From assembly GCA_013792135.1 (NCBI GenBank), contig VMSP01000088.1:1-56106 (forward strand): a stretch of 56,106 nucleotides of DNA. The letters are read 5' to 3'. Position numbers and translations under genes: made by a program. Under the pieces are notes generated by a model, which was not told the DNA's origin, ran no database searches, and saw only the letters and a program-made list of their open reading frames with translations. Positions 53,380 through 56,106 of this stretch are shown here, in pieces. This stretch comes from Desulfocapsa sp. (GTDB lineage: Bacteria > Desulfobacterota > Desulfobulbia > Desulfobulbales > Desulfocapsaceae). How positions within the stretch are numbered: position 1 is the first letter of the stretch; every line of letters begins with the position of its first letter.

Positions 53380-53480
53380 AAAGGTCCAAAGACAAGGCGC
53401 GCCCATCCTGAGGAACGAGGCGTACTTTGGGGTACGCTGCAGTGACGAATGAGGGAGCGCAACGCAGTATTTGGACCTTT
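53380..53480. repeat. GACGAA-type palindromic element, copy C
   Basis: Bounded by an exact 11-base inverted repeat, AAAGGTCCAAA (53380-53390) and TTTGGACCTTT (53470-53480), with a perfect central hairpin GCGTAC-TTTGGG-GTACGC (53420-53437) followed by GCAGTGACGAATGAGG. The architecture equals the elements at 2703 and 37449. It fills the gap between moxR and the DUF58 gene. Confidence 0.55.
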
Positions 53481-53492
53481 GCGCGACGCCAT

Positions 53493-54557
53493 TCAAGGGA
53501 CTGGTACAGTATCCAGTATCTTTCTAATAATCTCTTCACTGCTGATACCCTCGGCCTCCGCCTCGTAGCTGATCCGCAAGCGATGCCGCATCACGTCCAT
53601 GGCCGCCGACTTTACGTCATCTGGGGTCACATAGCCGCGGCCTGCGATAAAGGCCAGGGCCCGGGAGACGGCTTTCAGGTTGATGGTGGCCCGGGGCGAG
53701 ACGCCGGTCTCGATATAGTCATGCAGGTCAAGATGAAAGCTTTTCGGATCGCGGGTGGCAAAGACCAGAGAGATGATATAGTCCTTGATCTTGTCATCCA
53801 TGTAGATGGAATCAACCACCTGCCGGGAGGCCAGAATATCCTCGGGGCCGACAATCGGATTAACCTTCGCCCCGGCGTCCGTATGATTGACCGCATCCAG
53901 GATTCTCCGCTCCTCACCCCTGCTGGGGTAATCCACCACCACCTTGAGCATGAAACGGTCGATCTGGGCCTCGGGCAGAGGATAGGTGCCTTCCTGTTCA
54001 ATGGGATTCTGGGTGGCGAGGACCAGAAAGAGTTCCGGCAGCTTGAAGGTGGTGTCGCCAATGGTCACCTGTTTCTCCTGCATCGCCTCAAGGAGGGCGG
54101 ACTGCACCTTGGCCGGGGCCCGGTTGATCTCGTCGGCCAGGATCAAAGAGGAGAATATCGGCCCCTTCTTGATCTCAAAGGCAGTGTCTTTCGGATTGTA
54201 GATCTGGGTACCGAGGATGTCAGCAGGCAGCATATCCGGGGTAAACTGAATCCGTTGGAAGTCACTGTGCACGGCCATGGCCAGGGTCTTGACCGCCAGG
54301 GTCTTGGCTAAACCGGGAAGTCCTTCCAGCAGGATATGGCCACCGGTAAGCAGTCCCACCAGCAGACGTTCAACCAGATGTTCCTGGCCAATGATAACTT
54401 TGGCCATCTCCTGGCGCAAGAGCCCCAGCCAGGCAGAACTCTGTCTGACTTGCTCGTTGATGGCCTGGATGGAAATGAAGGTATCCTCGCTCTGTTGCTG
54501 ACCAGAGGAAGATCCTGGCGGAGGAGGAATAATTGCAGAGTTCGTCTGAGTGATCAT
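53493..54557 (-). CDS. MoxR-family AAA+ ATPase
   Basis: Cytoplasmic AAA+ chaperone of 354 residues with Walker A in LLEGLPGLAKT, Walker B SLILADEINRAPAKVQ, the sensor segment LVLATQNPIEQEGTYPLPEAQ and a C-terminal lid (GVSPRATINLKAVSRALAF). This is the MoxR proper group that leads Bat operons. The ATG at 54557 has AGGAG upstream; a start 11 codons earlier lacks it. As first gene it probably drives the operon MoxR, DUF58, DUF4381, BatA, BatB-BatC, BatD, BatE, thought to help anaerobes survive oxygen and envelope stress. Confidence 0.93.
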   Translation of the reverse strand: MITQTNSAIIPPPPGSSSGQQQSEDTFISIQAINEQVRQSSAWLGLLRQEMAKVIIGQEHLVERLLVGLLTGGHILLEGLPGLAKTLAVKTLAMAVHSDFQRIQFTPDMLPADILGTQIYNPKDTAFEIKKGPIFSSLILADEINRAPAKVQSALLEAMQEKQVTIGDTTFKLPELFLVLATQNPIEQEGTYPLPEAQIDRFMLKVVVDYPSRGEERRILDAVNHTDAGAKVNPIVGPEDILASRQVVDSIYMDDKIKDYIISLVFATRDPKSFHLDLHDYIETGVSPRATINLKAVSRALAFIAGRGYVTPDDVKSAAMDVMRHRLRISYEAEAEGISSEEIIRKILDTVPVP

Positions 54558-54807
54558 GAAGACTCCTGTCTTGGAAAAAGGGAAGCACAATAGCCAATCT
54601 CCTAAGCTATCAAGATAAAGCTTGTTGTCAAGTACGTACCGCAGTTTTTTTATATAATCATTCTGATCTCAGCTGACAACGGATGGTGTGCTGACAACAA
54701 GGGACAGAACTCTTTTTCAAGGGTATTATTTTGACATTGCTCATAAGACTGTGCTACGGTTCTAACCGTTGATAACGGCTGATAATTTCAAGGACAGAGG
54801 TAGTCAA

Positions 54808-54897
54808 ATGCACGGATCCCATACCATGCAATCAGTGTTTGGTCACATGAAACGGGAGGCTGTTATGATTAGCCCCGGCAACACCTATCGGTTTTGA
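54808..54897 (+). CDS. Possible 29-residue open reading frame
   Basis: A short frame starts with ATG after AGAGG and reads to TGA. It has four methionines and three histidines and ends ISPGNTYRF. It has no match I can name. The stretch just after it in another frame could be read as a continuation, so it may be the frameshifted remnant of a longer gene. Very uncertain. Confidence 0.2.
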   Translation: MHGSHTMQSVFGHMKREAVMISPGNTYRF

Positions 54898-54988
54898 GGT
54901 CGAATATCTTTATTGATGGTGACGTAAAAAATTTCGCTTCTATTTTACACTGATGCATTAAAGATGGAAACAATAGGGGACAGACCCA

Positions 54989-55088
54989 AATGGCGCTAGT
55001 TTAAGCGTTCCACATCGCCATACATTTGTAATTTTTCCTGTGTTTTCAGAGTAATTACCCAGTCAAAACACCTTAAGCTAGCGCCATT
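54989..55088. mobile_element. 100-bp element with 17-bp inverted repeats (MITE-like)
   Basis: AATGGCGCTAGTTTAAG (54989-55005) pairs with CTTAAGCTAGCGCCATT (55072-55088) with one mismatch. The outside flanks read GGGGACAGACCC on the left and GGAACAGACCCC on the right, a phrase often seen beside transposase genes and their ends. The 66 bases inside code for nothing, so it resembles a non-autonomous miniature element. Confidence 0.5.
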
Positions 55089-55145
55089 CTTCGGAACAGA
55101 CCCCGGTTTCGCGCTGTGAATTAAATCCGAAATCGAGAAGACCAT

Positions 55146-56033
55146 ATGGCAACCGAAGAAAAACTTAGGGAAATTAGCTGGAAGATAGACGATCTATTTG
55201 CTATTGGCCAAGACGAAGAGGGAAGAAAACTTCTCGAATCAGCCATTGCAGAGGCAAAGGATAATGATGCTTACCGACTCTTTTTCGAAGGCGAACTTGC
55301 CCATTATTCCGGTGACAAAGAAACCGCCAGAGATAAACATTCCCAAGCTGTAGCATTAAACAAGGATGATCATTTTCTGTTGAAAAACTACGGGGTGATT
55401 TTATCGATGCTTGACCGAGAAAACGAGGCCATCGCCCTTTATGACCAAGCCCTGAAAATCAAGCCGGACGACTATCACAGCCTACGCCAGAAAGGCACTT
55501 CACTGTCCAAGCTTGACCGGGAAGAAGAGGCCATCGCCCTTTTCGACCAAGCCCTGAAAATCAAGCCGGACGACTATCACAGCCTACGCCAGAAAGGCGC
55601 TTCACTGTCCAAGCTTGACCGGGAAGAAGAGGCCATCGCCCTTTTCGACCAAGCCCTGAAAATCAAGCCGGACAACTATCACAGCCTACGCCAGAAAGGC
55701 GTTTCACTGTCCAAGCTTGACCGGGAAGAAGAGGCCATCGCCCTTTTCGACCAAGCCCTGAAAATCAAGCCGAACGACTATCACAGCCTAAGCAATAAAG
55801 GCGCTTCACTGTTCAACCTTGGCCGGGAAGTAGAGGCCATCGCCCTTTTCGACCAAGCCTTGAAAATCAAGCCGGACGACTATCACAGCCTACGCAATAA
55901 AGGCGTTTCACTGTTCAACCTTGGCAATATTGCCGAAGCCTACAAACTAATACGACAGGCTCTTGACCCATATTTAACATTTTCAGACAATTTTCCGACA
56001 AAATACAGATTTTTTATCAAAAAAACTCAATGA
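55146..56033 (+). CDS. Tetratricopeptide-repeat protein
   Basis: Cytoplasmic protein of 295 residues with no signal peptide, made of a helical N-terminal part (~1-88) and five 34-residue TPR units (~89-258), each close to EEAIALFDQALKIKPDDYHS, followed by a short C-terminal cap. TPR arrays bind other proteins; the partner is unknown. At the DNA level the five units are nearly identical (55410-55919), far more than protein function needs, implying recent duplication or gene conversion. It starts 57 bases after the MITE-like element. Confidence 0.85.
   Translation: MATEEKLREISWKIDDLFAIGQDEEGRKLLESAIAEAKDNDAYRLFFEGELAHYSGDKETARDKHSQAVALNKDDHFLLKNYGVILSMLDRENEAIALYDQALKIKPDDYHSLRQKGTSLSKLDREEEAIALFDQALKIKPDDYHSLRQKGASLSKLDREEEAIALFDQALKIKPDNYHSLRQKGVSLSKLDREEEAIALFDQALKIKPNDYHSLSNKGASLFNLGREVEAIALFDQALKIKPDDYHSLRNKGVSLFNLGNIAEAYKLIRQALDPYLTFSDNFPTKYRFFIKKTQ
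55410..55919 (+). repeat. Five tandem 102-bp units inside the TPR gene
   Basis: Units begin at 55410, 55512, 55614, 55716 and 55818, each starting CTTG(A/G)CCG. Units 2, 3 and 4 differ from one another at only a few bases over most of their length; unit 5 and the edges diverge more. Each unit encodes one 34-residue TPR, so gain or loss of a unit keeps the reading frame. Confidence 0.9.
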
Positions 56034-56106
56034 TTTCAACAGAAATTGCTGATTTTTCGCTTTGTAGTGCCATAATTTATTAAATAATTATTGACTTTTC
56101 GTATTG

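Larger units (their letters stand above)
54598..55145. other. Gene-poor stretch, 548 bases
   Basis: Between the divergent moxR and TPR genes. It contains a TTGACA box at 54731 without a convincing -10, two GGGACAGA phrases (near 54701 and 54977), a possible 29-codon reading frame (54808-54897) and an inverted-repeat element (54989-55088). Nothing else is recognised. Confidence 0.5.

Noticed and set aside
53427-54311. A 294-codon plus-strand open frame opposite moxR.
   Set aside because: MoxR motifs are unambiguous on the minus strand; the opposite frame begins inside a palindromic repeat and shows no domain.
1-56106. Search by eye for tRNA, rRNA, CRISPR arrays, toxin-antitoxin pairs, restriction-modification genes, integrases or full transposases.
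   Set aside because: None could be supported anywhere in the window; repeats seen are short palindromes or in-gene TPR units.

Overview
The window looks like chromosomal DNA of a strictly anaerobic sulfur-cycling Desulfobacterota bacterium, most likely a Desulfobulbales relative. This rests on gene content: a desulfoferrodoxin, tandem rubredoxin and peroxiredoxin set, HdrD/GlpC-type iron-sulfur proteins, YedE/TusA/YedF sulfur and selenium relay proteins, a selenium-type LysR regulator, and many large hybrid histidine kinases. No taxon could be confirmed by search. I see no rRNA, tRNA, CRISPR array, phage or intact insertion sequence.

Layout. 1-2.5 kb: an oxygen/peroxide defence block on the minus strand (Fur/PerR-like regulator with an extra C-terminal domain, peroxiredoxin, superoxide reductase, tandem rubredoxin). 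2.8-11.6 kb: a minus-strand signalling operon of a periplasmic-binding lipoprotein, a 1477-residue hybrid kinase, CheR, CheB and a receiver-kinase-receiver protein. 12-19.6 kb: a second signalling operon running from a TonB-dependent receptor through a YfiR-like protein and a BarA-like phosphorelay kinase to a receiver-PAS-GGDEF-EAL protein. A second, visibly G+C-richer TonB receptor lies at 19.8-21.8 kb. 22-29.3 kb (plus strand): ABC-2 exporter, TatD nuclease, TcdA-like E1 enzyme, NifM-like prolyl isomerase, FapA-like protein and a CBS protein. 29.4-38.4 kb: YedF and its divergent LysR regulator, IlvD, a PilT/PilU-type ATPase, a zinc-ribbon/pseudo-receiver protein, an aldolase-dehydrogenase fusion and an Ada/Ogt-like methyltransferase.

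38.6-44.1 kb (plus strand): a sulfur-themed run of an exported rhodanese, a CCG-domain iron-sulfur protein and then YedE, TusA and a Cys-rich PAS hybrid kinase whose reading frames touch. It is the best candidate here for a little-described system: sulfur uptake and carriage apparently coupled to a sensor kinase. 44.2-54.6 kb (minus strand): a complete Bat/MoxR aerotolerance operon (MoxR, DUF58, DUF4381, BatA, a BatB-BatC fusion, BatD, BatE), followed by an HtrA protease. 55.1-56.0 kb: a TPR protein containing five nearly identical 102-bp units, preceded by a small inverted-repeat element.

Intergenic DNA is rich in small palindromic elements of several families: a 102-bp repeat in two inverted copies (33.0 and 45.7 kb), three members of a GACGAA-type hairpin element (2.7, 37.5 and 53.4 kb), a 76-bp GTCATTTCGACC palindrome (50.6 kb), and solitary inverted-repeat elements at 21.9, 44.2 and 55.0 kb. 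All functions are inferred from protein motifs read by eye.
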